Shown here in pieces: positions 22,979 through 34,800 of a DNA stretch of 64,000 bases. The DNA is from Pogostemon cablin (Eukaryota; Streptophyta; Magnoliopsida; Lamiales; Lamiaceae), in contig CM042994.1 in NCBI GenBank assembly GCA_023678885.1, positions 23,221,073 through 23,285,072 of the forward strand, given 5' to 3'. The first letter of the stretch is position 1, and each line of letters starts with the position of its first letter. The notes under the pieces were generated by a model that ran no database searches, was not told the DNA's origin, and saw only the letters and a program-made list of their open reading frames with translations. Position numbers and translations under genes: made by a program.

Positions 22979-23563
22979 CAAACATAACTATCGTACTAAA
23001 GTTATTCTGAGTTATTTTGAGTTTCTTAGGACGATTGAGATAGTCTTAAAGAAGCATTTATTGTTTGATATTTTATTAGTTGCTCAACATTATATTGGGT
23101 TTCAAACATAATTTACTTATAACATACATGTTTTCCTCACACCTTAATTATATAATGATCTGTTTTGTGTTCTTAATTAGATCACATGAGAATTTCTCTT
23201 TTGTATTTTCTTGTAACTTTTCCGTGATCCTATATTTGAACTCTATTTATTTTGCTCTGTATGCTTTTTGAGACCGTCTGTCCCCTTGTCATATCATATT
23301 ATCTTAAGTGTTTGAAATGTTGTCGTCTTACTTATTAAATACAGTTTCATATGTTTGTTATCTAAAATGTTGCCACACGATTGCAACCTTTCTTACTCTG
23401 CATACCAACATAATAAGAACTACTGCTCACAACACTTCCATAATTCCCATTTCTTTTTAAATTATGAACAATTCTCTAATTTGATGAAAACACTCAACAA
23501 ATTAACCACACAATACACTGATTTAAAATTTGCTATCATTCCCATAACACATAACTTATCTTA
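22979..23563. repeat. Unknown dispersed repeat, copy A (585 bp)
   Basis: It runs from caaacataactatcgtac to cataacttatctta. It is closely matched by copy B, whose halves are at 28332-28648 and 38111-38370. There is no clear ORF and no terminal repeat was recognised, so the repeat is unclassified. Its right end abuts the LTR at 23564. Confidence 0.85.
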
Positions 23564-24117
23564 TGAAATGAGAAGCAAGAACTATCAAAATCACTCAAGA
23601 ACTCACTCTCAATGTAATCTTATGATCACTCACGGTTGCACTCTTCTCTCACGTTTGAAGTAATTGAATGATGAAACTCAAGAACAAAGAAGTATAGTGG
23701 TTCGGCAGTTGTATGCATACGTCCACTCTCAAAGGGAAGAAACTCTTATTGATTGACAATACAATGATAGAGATCAAACTTATAAGCTCTTCTATGAACC
23801 CTAATCTGCTGCATGAACTTATATATGTATATGATCAACTATCATGTGAAGTATGGCAGCTGAAAACGTGATTAGCAACTGCAAGCTATGCTGGAGGTTT
23901 GTTAAATGGAATCTTATAACCAACTAACAACCTAACAGCTGCTCATTCCCATCACAAACTGATCACAACCCTTCATACGTGTTAAACTGATCTTCATGGC
24001 TCAAACTAATGCCAGCTCACTGATCCTTCTTCTTGATCACTTTTCTGGCTTAACTAATCCCTATTTCACACGTGTATGCTGCTAATTGGTGATCACATGC
24101 AATACTCACTCCATGCA
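23564..24117 (-). repeat. 3' LTR of deleted copia
   Basis: It starts tgaaatgagaagc and ends ctccatgca in plus reading, and matches 25734-26287 along its whole length. Near its left part, 'tatagtggttcggc' followed by an acgtccactctcaaa motif marks the R/U5 region in inverse orientation. Confidence 0.88.
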
Positions 24118-24172
24118 AGTGTCTACAACCTTAACATTCTCTACCTTAGACCTTGCATTGTCTCAACAAGCT

Positions 24173-24883
24173 TTATACTTCCCCCATACCTGACTGTTTT
24201 AAGGATACAATCATCCTTCCTTCCCTTTGATGCATATTAAACAAGCTCTTACACAGCTCAAATTTGGGAGCTGGTAAAGCCTTTGTAAGTGCATCAGTTG
24301 GATTCTCTATGGTGTTGATCTTCTTTACCACAACTAATCCCTTTTCAACCATGTCTCTTATAAAATATAATCTAACATCAATGTGCTTGGTTCTTTCATG
24401 GTATCCTTGATGTTTTGATAAGTGAAGAGCACTCTGATTGTCACAATGTACTTCAAACATATCCTGATGAATCCTAAACTCCTTCAGTATTCCAACTAGC
24501 CATATCCCTTCCTTGATAGCTTCTGCCAAAGCTGCAAATTCTGCCTCTGTAGTTGAAAGTGCTACTACATTTTGATGTGTAGCTCTCCAATTCACAGCTG
24601 TACCAAACATATTAAACACATAGCCAGTCAAAGACTTCCTAGTATCAAGATTTGCAGCATAATCTGCATCTACATACCCTACAACAGCTTGATTCCAATA
24701 TGTTTTCCTCTGAAATGTTAAACCTAATGATGTTGTCCCTTTTATGTATCTCAGAGCCCACTTAACTGATTCCCAACTCATAAATCTACTAATCAAACTC
24801 ATCACATAGGCAAGATCTGGTCTGCAGCAAGCCATTGAATACATGAGACTTCCAATTGCACTAGCATATGGAATCCTGTCCAT
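24173..24883 (-). pseudogene. Copia RNase H and connection region (remnant)
   Basis: An open frame of 236 residues begins inside the RT thumb (YASAIGSLMYSMACCRPDL). It carries the RNase H hallmarks YVDADYAANLDTRKSLTGY, ALSTTEAEFAALAEA, VHCDNQSALHLSKH and ERTKHIDVRLYFIRD. It ends shortly before the left LTR. It is cut off from the RT frame at 25125-25634 by frameshifts at 24884-25124. Confidence 0.88.
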
Positions 24884-25124
24884 TTTGCCCTTTCCTCATC
24901 TGTTTTAGGTCCATTCTGTAATGACAGATTAAACCTCGTTTTACTGGTACTGAAACTGATTTATACTGATCCATATTGTATCTCTTAAATACTTTGATCA
25001 AGTAAGACTCCTGATGCAAGCTTAAAGTTCCAGCTAACATTTTTTTATTATTTGCATTCCAAGTATAACACTTGCTTCTCCAAGATCTTTTATCTCAAAC
25101 CCCTCTTCTTAAAATTTCCTTTAC

Positions 25125-25730
25125 TCAGTCTATACCAGTCATATCTTTGCAAGCAATAAGAATATCATCTACATATAGCAAAAAATATATGTAAATGCTT
25201 TCTTCACATCTGATATAGACACAACTATCATGCAAGCTCCTACTGAAACCATTTGATGTTATGTATTCATCAAATCTCAAATACCACTGCCTTGAACTTT
25301 GTTTAAGACCATACAGAGATTTAACTAGCTTGCATGTCTTATTATCTGCTCTGTCTACATCAACACCCTCAGAAATTTTCATGAAAATTTCTTCCTCAAG
25401 ATTTCCATGCAAGAAAGCTGTAGTCACATCCATTTGATGCAACTCAAGATCAAATTGAGTTACCAGTGCAAGTAAGATTCTGATAGAGCAATGCTTCACA
25501 ACTGGTGAGAATATTTTATTATAATCTACACCATTTTTTTGTGAAAAACCTCTAGCAACAAGTCTTGCTTTATATCTAATCCCTCCTTCCTTGTTTGTTA
25601 CTGGCTTTTTCTTATAAATCCACTTGCACCCCACTAGTTTCTGATTTGCTGGTCAGTCTATTATTACCCAAGTATTATTCTTTTGCAAGGATAATAGTTC
25701 TTCTTCTATTCCCACAGACGGCGCCACTTC
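25125..25730 (-). pseudogene. Copia reverse transcriptase (remnant)
   Basis: The frame at 25634-25125 reads KWIYKKK, YKARLVARGFSQ, SPVVKHCSIRILLAL, LHQMDVTTAFLHGNLEEE and the catalytic YVDDILIACK. Upstream, 25730-25635 joins the primer-site sequence almost directly to the start of RT (LLSLQKNNTWVI, then a stop). So one deletion removed everything between the PBS and RT. RT style fits the Tork clade. Confidence 0.88.
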
Positions 25731-25733
25731 TTA

Positions 25734-26287
25734 TGAAATGAGAAGCAAGAACTATTGAAATCACTCAAGAACTCACTCTCAATCTAATCTTATGATCACA
25801 CACGATTGCACTCTTCTCTCACGTTTGAAGTAATTGAATGATGAAAGTCAAGAACAAGAAGTATAGTGGTTCGGCATTTGAATGCGTACGTCCACTCTCA
25901 AATGGAAAAAACTCTTATTGATTGACAATACAATGATAGAGATCACACTTATAAACTCTTCTATGAACCCTAATCTGCTGCATGAACTTATATACGTATA
26001 TGATCAACTACCATGTGAAGTATGGCAGCTGAAAACGTGATCAGCAACTGCAAGCTATGCTGGAGGTTTGTTAAATGGAATCTTGTAACCAACTAACAAC
26101 CTAACAGCTGCTCATTCCCATCACAAACTGATCACAAACCCTTTATACGTATTAAACTGATCTGCATGGCTCAAACTAATGCTAGCTCACTGATCCTTCT
26201 TCTTGATCACTTTGCTGGCTTATCCAATCCCTATTTCACACGTGTATGATGCTAATTGGTGATCACATGCAACACTCACTCCATGCA
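25734..26287 (-). repeat. 5' LTR of deleted copia
   Basis: This 554-bp copy corresponds to 23564-24117 with scattered substitutions and small indels. Its inner border is followed (minus strand) by taagaag and the tggcgcc primer site. Confidence 0.88.
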
Positions 26288-28032
26288 ACATAAAAACATT
26301 AACTAAATGTTAAACAACAGCAATCACTAATAGCATTACGCATTGTGAGTTTGAGCCTTTGAGGACAGAGATACGAAAAGGTTCCCATAAAAACAATAGT
26401 AATTCCTAGAAGGAGAAATAGTTCTCCAAATGAAATTCCTAGCATTTTCTACTAGTGCATTACTTTTTATTATGATTAGTAATCTGGAGGAAAAAATGCA
26501 GAGAACTAAGTAAATTTCTTAGTAATTTTTTTGTATACTGCAATATATCTAAACTTGAGAACTTTCTGATGGGCTAGGTGGCTAATTTAAGTCATTATTA
26601 TTCCATGATCTATAAAGGCAGCCAACTATATAAGAATTATTTCCTATAAGAAAAATTACACCCTCCAATCTATAATGCTTGATGCTCTAAATATTCTTAT
26701 ATGCATTACACAAAATATAGATTTTTAACGTTGGCTTTGACAAGTATCCAGTTATATGTGTCAAAGTGTTATAATTCAAGCATGTACTTAAATCATTTAG
26801 GGGGTATGTTTGATGATTTGTTGCAATACGAAATCTTCGTGGAATATCTTGACATGATTACCTAAAATTCTGTAAAATATTGAGTATCACCAAAATATTC
26901 CAACCAACGGAAATATTAGTTGTTATGAACAAGGTGTGAAATTTCTGTAATGGATAGCGTAAAGAATTGAGATTTTCAGGGAAAAAAAATGAAAAGTTAA
27001 TGAATAAAATGTAATAATGAACTGTATGGTTTTCTTTCATATGCACCCTGAAGATGCATGGTATTTCAAGGTTCAATTTTGGATGGTGGACGAAAGTGAG
27101 ATAGCGGCATAGCGCCCACAATTGAATTCCAAACCCTAAGAAAATTACAAAATAAAATAAATGCTTCCCTTAAATTTCTTAAATGAAAGCCTTATCTTCT
27201 CTTGTAATTTCCAACCTCCTTTACTTCTTTGATCACTTGGAGTAGATGATGGAGAATTTATTTAATTAAGTGGGTGGAGATGGTGGAATTTGATTAATGG
27301 TAAAGTAAGGAAGAATGGAAGAAAATGGATGCTGTAAAAAAACCTCCTGCTCCTTTCTCTTTTTAAATCCCAAAACATGGGTAGGCTTTAATTTGGTGGG
27401 CCCTAATTAAAAGAAGTGGCTGATCTCAACTCTTAAATCCTCTTTAAAATTGAGATGTGGGCCTATTTAATTGATTCAAATGCATGCTTTCCTCTTGTTG
27501 TCGGCTGCTAATGATCAAACAAGTCCAATTTAATTAGTGGACCATTTTATTTGCAATTGGATGGATCACCAAATGGATATTTGGGCTCAATCACATCTCT
27601 TGGGCTGTTCAAATTTAAATGAAATGGGCAAGAAAATTGCAATGGGCCGCAACTTTTTGGCTGAAAAATTTCAGCTTGCACACTCTTTTTGTTTTAGCCA
27701 TTTTTTGCTCGTTTTAACTCCGAATCAAGCTCTGTTTTTTCTCACACCTTAATAATTGAATGTAAAAGCTCATTTTAAGTACAAATCCTACAAATTCCAA
27801 CAAAAGAATCCTCTCCACAAAAATTAAGGAATTAAAGAAATTACTCAATAAAAGCAACCTTAATAATATAAAACTTAATTAAAAATAGTTCATATTTTCT
27901 AGCAATTTCTATACTCATCACTTACCCAATGGTCTATTGCATAATGTTTCCCGAGAATTTACTATTTATCGATAGGATATAGCGTTTGTTCCAAGGTTAA
28001 AATTACGTTTTTTACAAAAGCATAATAAATCC
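26288..28032. other. Spacer
   Basis: No gene is supported. The ORFs at 26858-27121 and 27537-27752 have no recognisable domain. Bases 27200-27800 have gene-flank-like composition (tgggccctaatt, gggcctatttaa) but no exon structure was found. Confidence 0.5.
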
Positions 28033-28325
28033 GATCCTTATCATCTATTTCTCAAACAATTCTCAATCATCCATTAAAATTAAATAATTAAATAATTGTA
28101 ATTATGAATTTTTCAAATTAGAAAATAATTTAGTCCAAATTCTGATAATTTATTTCTCAAACAAATTTCAGCCACCCATTAAAATAATTAAATAATTGTA
28201 TTTATGACTTCTTCAAATTAGGAATTAATTTAATCCAAATTCTGACCATCTATTTCTCAAATAAATTTCAACCTCCCATTAAAATAATTAATCAGGAAAT
28301 AATTTAATTCAAATCCTAATCATTC
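28033..28325. repeat. Tandem repeat, about 100-bp unit, three copies
   Basis: Units begin near 'tcatctatttctcaaac' and share cccattaaaattaaataatt, ttcaaattagaaaataattt and gtccaaattctg. Three degenerate copies follow each other and end where repeat copy B begins. Confidence 0.75.
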
Positions 28326-28331
28326 ATTTCT

Positions 28332-28648
28332 CAAACATAACTATCATACGAAAGTCATTCTGAATTATATTGAGTTTCTTAGGACGATTGAGATAGTCTT
28401 AAAGAAGCATTCATGCTTTGATATTTTATTAGTTGCTCAACATTATATTGGATTTCAAACACAATGTAGTTATAACATACAGTTTTCCTCACAGCTTTTG
28501 TAATGATCTGTTTTGTGTTCCTAATTAGATCACATGAGAATTTCTCTTTTGTATTTTTTTGTAAATTTTTTATGATACTATATTTGAACTCTGCTTATTT
28601 GGCTCTGTAGGCTATTTAAGACTGTCTGTCCCTTTGTCATATTATCTT
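28332..28648. repeat. Unknown dispersed repeat, copy B, left half
   Basis: It matches 22979-23305 of copy A with substitutions and small indels. It is interrupted at ttgtcatattatctt (28634-28648), which is repeated at 38111-38125 beyond the LINE. Confidence 0.88.
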
Positions 28649-28707
28649 TTTTTATGAGAAAAAGAATTACACATTCAAGCTCTAACCGCTTGAGCTGCTA
28701 ATTCTAC

Positions 28708-29085
28708 CTAATCAGGAAAATCACTCTCAACCCAAACACGTGGGCTAGGTAATAAAAAAGAAAATTTAGCTAATAAATCTACCACTTTGTTAGCGGTGCG
28801 ACTAACATGAGAAATACTGAGGAAGTTTGGGTGCTCCATCAATAATCGCACCTCATCCACAAGAGTCTTAGCAGTATCAAAATAATGTTGTTGCTCTGTA
28901 ACTGCTTGTACAACCAACAAAGAATCAAAGTAGATGTGAATGCGCTCATAACCACAAACTACACAAAATTGGAGTCCAGCGTAGATAGCATTTAATTCTC
29001 CCATTAACATTGAAAGAGGCTCTCTAATAAGAATAGTTGCTGCTGCTATTATTGAACCATTGTGATCTCGGATAACAAAGCCCAC
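28708..29085 (-). pseudogene. LINE RNase H domain (RVT_3 type)
   Basis: A 125-residue open stretch with the plant-LINE RNase H pattern: GFVIRDHNGSI, GELNAIYAGL with the Glu, IYFDSLLVV with the Asp, and NKVVDLLAKF near the end. It forms the C-terminus of ORF2, close to the poly(A). Confidence 0.88.
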
Positions 29086-29174
29086 TCCATAACATCCCTT
29101 GTTTCGATTAATAGCTGTACCAACATCAAGTTGAAGGTCTTCAATATTAGGCTTGATTCACTTTTCTACTGATT

Positions 29175-29594
29175 TCAAATGAGGGGGAGAAAAAAAAATT
29201 TATTTGTAGCTTTATAATCTTCAAGGATTATCAATACCCAATCAAAAGAAGGCAATACAAACATAGCTCCTGAATTATGACGAGCTTCACAGAGGTTCTT
29301 CCAAATTGCCCAACAGGCCACTACAAAAAAATCAATTTGAAGAGTAGATAGACATTTTCGAACATCACCTCCACATTGGAGAAAATTACAACCTTTAAAG
29401 TCATTCAGATAGCTCCACATACCAGATTTTTTCCAAAATTTCCCAAGCACATGACAAAGTATTAGACAGTGAGATGTAGTTACTGATGAATTTCTACAGA
29501 GATCGCATTTCTCAGAAACTAGAATATGATGGCGAACAAGGTTAGAAGGGACTGCAATGAAGTTTCTACATGCTTGCCAGAAGAAAACTCTCAC
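29175..29594 (-). pseudogene. LINE zinc-binding RT-associated domain (zf-RVT)
   Basis: The frame reads FFWQACRNFIAV, then CDLCRNSSVTTSHCLILCHV, the Cys/His pattern of the zf-RVT module that follows plant LINE reverse transcriptases. It is separated from the RT part by frameshifts. Confidence 0.85.
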
Positions 29595-30232
29595 TTTGGG
29601 AGGAATTGAGATATTCCAAAGAAAGGACCACCAAGATTCGTTGTTGTTTGAACTTTAAATTCCAGTTGGCTCATCAAATCCCATAGATAGGATATATGCA
29701 TACTTAACAGAGTAAAGGCCCTTTTCATCAAAACGCCAAAACTGTTGATTGGGATTAAACTCAGAGGAATCTAAAGGATGGCGTCCATTTCAAACAAGGA
29801 AAAAGATTTTCGAAGAAGTGGTTCATTCCAAATTCATCCTGGAAGGATGAAAGAGCTGACCGTGGAATATTCAAAAACTGCTAGCCGTGAAGAAATTTTC
29901 CCAGAAATGTAAACTTGGCACCCATGCTTCTCCATATGAACAGATTAATTTGCCATCTCCAACACGCCACATTAGCCCCTTCTCTATAGTATCTCGAGTC
30001 TACATAATCGATCTACATACATACGAAGGATTTGAACTAAGACTTACTTCCATGATGTCACTGTATCGAAAGTACCTGGCTTTGAAGAAACTGACAGTAA
30101 TGGAGTTGCGATCATGAATCATTTGCCATGTTTTTTAACTATAAGAGCCTTGTTGAATTCTACCAAACTTCCAAAATCCATTCCTCATTTAGTTTTTGGA
30201 CTGCATAATTCTTTCCAGAACAGCCAATGCAA

Positions 30233-31850
30233 CTAATTTTTATCACCTTTAGATCCCCACCAAAAACAAGCACGTGCTTGTTCAATAGAGTAGCATATTG
30301 ATGTTGGTATACGAAAACAAGACATTGCATAAGTAGGGATGGCTTTTAGGACCGCTTTGATAAGAACTTTTTTTCCTCCTTTAGAAAAGAGTTTGGAATT
30401 CCAACACTCTATACACTTCAAAACTTTCTCCCTCAAATACCCAAATTGAATCTTTTTGCTTCTAAGTGCGAAAGTAGGAAGTCCCAGATATAATTCATGA
30501 CCACTTACCACTTTGATTGAGAAAATTTGTATGATAATCTCAATATCCTTGTTCGAGGTGGCTGAGCTAAAAGTAAGGGCAGAATTTTCAAAGTTTATAC
30601 ATTGCCTCGAGGCTGCTTCGTAGAGATTCAGACATTTTTTACTTTTGCTCCATCTGCTTCACAAGCTCTAAAAAATAAGATACTGTCATCTGCAAAAAAT
30701 AGGTGAGAGATGATTGGGCCATTGTTCGCCACTCGAATACCTTTGAACAATTTTTGCTCCACAGTTGCACATAGTAATGAGGATAGGCCCTGAGAACATA
30801 GCGTAAAAATGAATGGAGAGAGAGGATCTCCTTGACAAATCCTACGCTTGGGGATTGTGTTCCCTATCACTGCTCTATTAATTGAGAAGGAATAAGACAC
30901 TGATGATACACAACGATTTATTAGCAAGATGGTTGATTCATCAAAACCCAGGGTACTCATCATACTTGCAAGAAATCCCACTCAACTCTATCATATGATT
31001 TGCTCATATCAAGCTTTAGGGCAGCATAACCTGATTTTTTTGGTATTGTTTCGGAGCCAATGCATACACTCAAAGTTAGCCTACCAAGATGTTGTCCGAG
31101 ATATTCATCCTTGGTACAAAGGCACTTTTAACTTGATCAATGTAGTCCCTAGGATGGGTCTGAGTCGATTGATTATTGCCCTGGAGGCAATTTTGTAACA
31201 AACATTGCTTAGGCTTATGGGCAGAAATTATTTAATCATCTTTGGATGAACAATTTTAGGAATCAAGGTGACTAGAGTATTGTTCCAAATTCCCAATTCT
31301 CCACCATGGTTGAGAAAGTTGAGAATTTCATCGGTTACACCTTCTCCTATTATATGCCATAATTTCTGAAAAAATAATGCTGAGAACCTATCGGGACCTG
31401 GGGCCTTTGAAGGATTTAAATAAAAAAGAGCTCTTCAGATCTCTTCACTTGAATGTAGAGCTATAATAACTCTGTTCATATCACTTGAGATATGCTTCTC
31501 AACCATGCTAGTCACTTGTTGAATCTTATCTTAGGGTGGTGAAGAAGATTGGAATAGTTCATTGAAATATTACACCACAATTTCAGCCATCCCTGTCTCA
31601 GATGTACACCAATCACAATGCGAACTAGTAAGCCCCGTTATAGTGTTCTTCTTCTTATGAGCTGATGCTTGTTTGTGGAAAAACTGAGTATTCTGATATC
31701 CCAATATTAGCCAAGACACTCGAGACCTTTGCTGCCAATGAATTTCTTCTTTACTTCTCAGGGCCTCTAATTTTCTTTGGAGAGACTTCACTTTTTTTGA
31801 ATTAATATGTCCATTCCTGGGTCGAAGCGCCTCCTAAATATCTCTGTGTG
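30233..31850 (-). pseudogene. LINE reverse transcriptase (broken)
   Basis: Open pieces at 31791-31570 (QQRSRVSWLILGYQNTQFFH), about 31440-31200 (PSKAPGP-like, then IPKI), 30981-30628 (SINRAVIGNTIPKRR, ICQGDPLSPFIF and the catalytic FFADDSILFF) and 30511-30233 (YLGLPTF, FSKGGKKVLIKAVLKAIP) together cover a non-LTR RT. They lie in different frames with stops between. The 5' edge is cut by the copia insertion at 31856. Confidence 0.88.
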
Positions 31851-31856
31851 TCTTCT

Positions 31857-34800
31857 TATTAAGGGAAAGAATTGATCTGTTTATATATTATTCTTTGTAT
31901 TGTTTAATTTTTGATTTAATTTGATTGGGTTCCCTCATTTTACGGAACCTATTGATTGCATTGAATTGTATATAAGAGTGTATTTCTCTCATCACAATTA
32001 GTGATGATTGCATATCAATTCTCACAATTATCACATGGTATCAGCCTTCCATCGTCAATCCTAATTTCTCAGTAATTCTTCTTTCCTCTTTCTCCTCTCA
32101 CGGCTGCAACAGTATTCTCATACTTCACTCATCTACACTCTTTTGCCCTTTGATCCATGGCTGCTCCCGTCGCTATCCCTCCTCTTAGACGACAGCAATG
32201 ATCAATCTCGTCCAGATCAAGTTGTCGACCTCCACATATTTAATGTGAAAACGTCAGTTTCTTTCCATGGCTACCACCTTCGAACTGATGGATCTCATTG
32301 ATGGTTCGTCCACCGCCCCTGCCAAGGTTCTCACTTTTGATGCCGATGTGGAATCTCTGAATCCGGCATACTCCACTTGGTATCTGCATGAACAGAAATT
32401 GCTTGGTGTTCTCTACGCAACCTTCGAACCAGAGGCCATGGCTGAGGTCCTTTATTGTACGACATTTTGCTCGGCATGGATCGCCTTTGAATCTGCCTTT
32501 GCTAATACTTCAACCTCGTGTGCAAATCAACTCTGGAAAGAGTTATTGTCCTTACGCCGCGATTCTCACTCCGTCGCAGAGTATGGAAAATATTTTAAAT
32601 CTCTGTGTGATTAACTTTCTGCCATCCAGAAAAGGGTTGATAAAAGTGACAAGAGTCATTGGTTTCTTAGAGGGCTTGGTCAGTCCTTCTCCAACTTTGC
32701 CGATACTCGGATGACCATGCAACCTGTTCCACCATTCTGCGACCTTCTTCATCAAGTTGTGCAATTTGATTTGATGACTAAATCCATGGAAAGGTCTGCT
32801 GTATCTCCAGCCGTATTTATGGCATTTGAATCGGGTATTGAGAGTCTTCACACGTCTGAGCAGACCCAGTCTTGCAGTGGTGGACCTACTGGTCAGCGTC
32901 GACCTGGTAGTGGGCATGAAGGATGTTGTCCTTTCGTACCACGCTATCAACTTTATCGGGGGAACACTATGCGGACAAGTATTCCTATTTTTTGCAGCTA
33001 CAGAATCAAGTAGGTTCTTGCCTGTCCTAGTCCTCTTCTTCAGCTAATCTTGCTCAAGCATTCAGGGCTGCATGTAATGTTTCTGAAACCAATCCAACTT
33101 CTGATTGGTATGTTGATTCCGATGCTTCGGCTCACATGACTCCTCACAGTGCTCATTTGGATTCCTTCGAACCTTACTCTAGTAATGGCTCGGTAATTGT
33201 TGGTAACAGAAACTCTCTTTCAATTTCTCATATTGGTTCCAGTAGTCTTTCTACTAATGTCAATTTATTGGATGTTTTGTTGGTGCCAGATATTACTAAA
33301 ACCCTATTATCTAATAGCAAGTTGACATCAGATTATAATGTTGATGTCGTATTTTCTGACAAGTCTTTTGCCATTCAGAATCGGGTAACAAAAGGCAATT
33401 CTGGCCCAGTGAAAGTGTGAGAAGGGACTTTATATACTTGAGAAATGTAGCTCGGCTTTGGTGGCGGCTTTACATTCTAAAGACTTACGAACTAGCTTTA
33501 ATTTATGGCACTTGTGCCTAGGACATGTTTCTTTTGGTGTTATTTCATTGTTGAATAAATTAGGACATTTATCTGTTACGTCCTTAATGCCGAATCCTAC
33601 CGTTTGTTCGCCTTGCCAATTGGCTAAGAGCAAAAAATTACCTTTTTCATTGAATGAAAACCGTGCTTCTTTTGTGCTTGATTTGGTACATTGTGATCTG
33701 TGTGGGCCTGCTCTTATTACTTCTTCTGCTGGTTATCGTTATTATGCCGTGTTTGTGGATGATTTTTCTCAGTTTTTGTGGCTCTATCCATTGTGTGCTA
33801 AGTCTGAATTTTATGAGGTGTTGGTTCTATTTCATACCTTTGTTTGTACATAATTCTCTAGGTCTATGAAAGTCTTTCAGTCTGATGGGGGACTGAGTTT
33901 ATGAACAAACGTGTTGATGAGTTTATGATTTGTCATGGAATCTTCCATCGCATTTCATGTCCATATACTCCACAGTAAAATGGTAGGGCTGAACGAAAGC
34001 AATGGCATATCACTATAACATGCCTCTCTATGTTATTTCATGCTTCGGCTCCTGCATCATTATGATTTGAAGCTTTTGCTACTGTTGTCTATGTCATTAA
34101 TCGGCTTCCATAATCTACATTGGATAACAAATCTCCATATGAGTTATTATTTCACTCTGTTCCAAATTATGCTATCTTCAAACCCTTTGGTGGTTAGATT
34201 TTTCCTTTTTTCGGGATTATGCAGTGCATAAGCTATCACCTCACAGTCATCCATGTATTTTCTGGGTTACAATAGCATTCATAAGGGTTTTCGATGTTTT
34301 GATCCTTCTTCCGCACGCATCTATGTTACTCGTCATGCTTAGTTTGACGAACATGTTTTTTCTTTTTCTGGTAGTACTACATCTTCGACGCATGATTTGC
34401 ATATATCAAGTTTTTTGGATCCTAGCATGCCTTGCACTGCGTCGACCTACCCTGCACCAGATCGGGATCAATACTCAGGAATTAATTCGCGTCGTCTCCA
34501 TACAGAACTAGAGTTGACCTGTGATTCTCTCCCAGAACCTCTTCCTGCTACCACAACACCAGCTCAAGCAGTTGAACTCAATGAACCGCTTGCACCAGGA
34601 CCACCGACTCATGCGGTTGTTCATCCTCCAGCACCGTCTTTGCCTACACATCTGATGATTACTCGGGCACGAGCTGGTGTTTTTAAACCCAGGTATCCTA
34701 TTGATATTGCTTCAACTGCTTTACTTTCTTCTCTTGCAACTGTTTCTGAGCCCCGAGGTTTCAAGTCCGATTCCAAATTTCCTCATTGGCTAAGTGCTAT

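Larger units (their letters stand above)
23564..26287 (-). mobile_element. Internally deleted Tork-type copia retrotransposon
   Basis: Two 554-bp LTRs (23564-24117 and 25734-26287), TG...CA in plus-strand reading, flank a 1616-bp interior read on the minus strand. A primer-site-like tggcgccgtctgtggga lies just inside the right LTR (around 25710-25726, complement). Only reverse transcriptase and RNase H remain; gag, protease and integrase are gone. Flanking 5-mers (tctta / acata) do not match, so the target duplication has been lost or the copy is recombinant. The two LTRs are closely similar but not identical. Confidence 0.88.

Noticed and set aside
26858..27752. ORFs of 87 and 71 codons as genes
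   Set aside because: No domain, no conserved neighbours and AT-rich codon content; probably chance.
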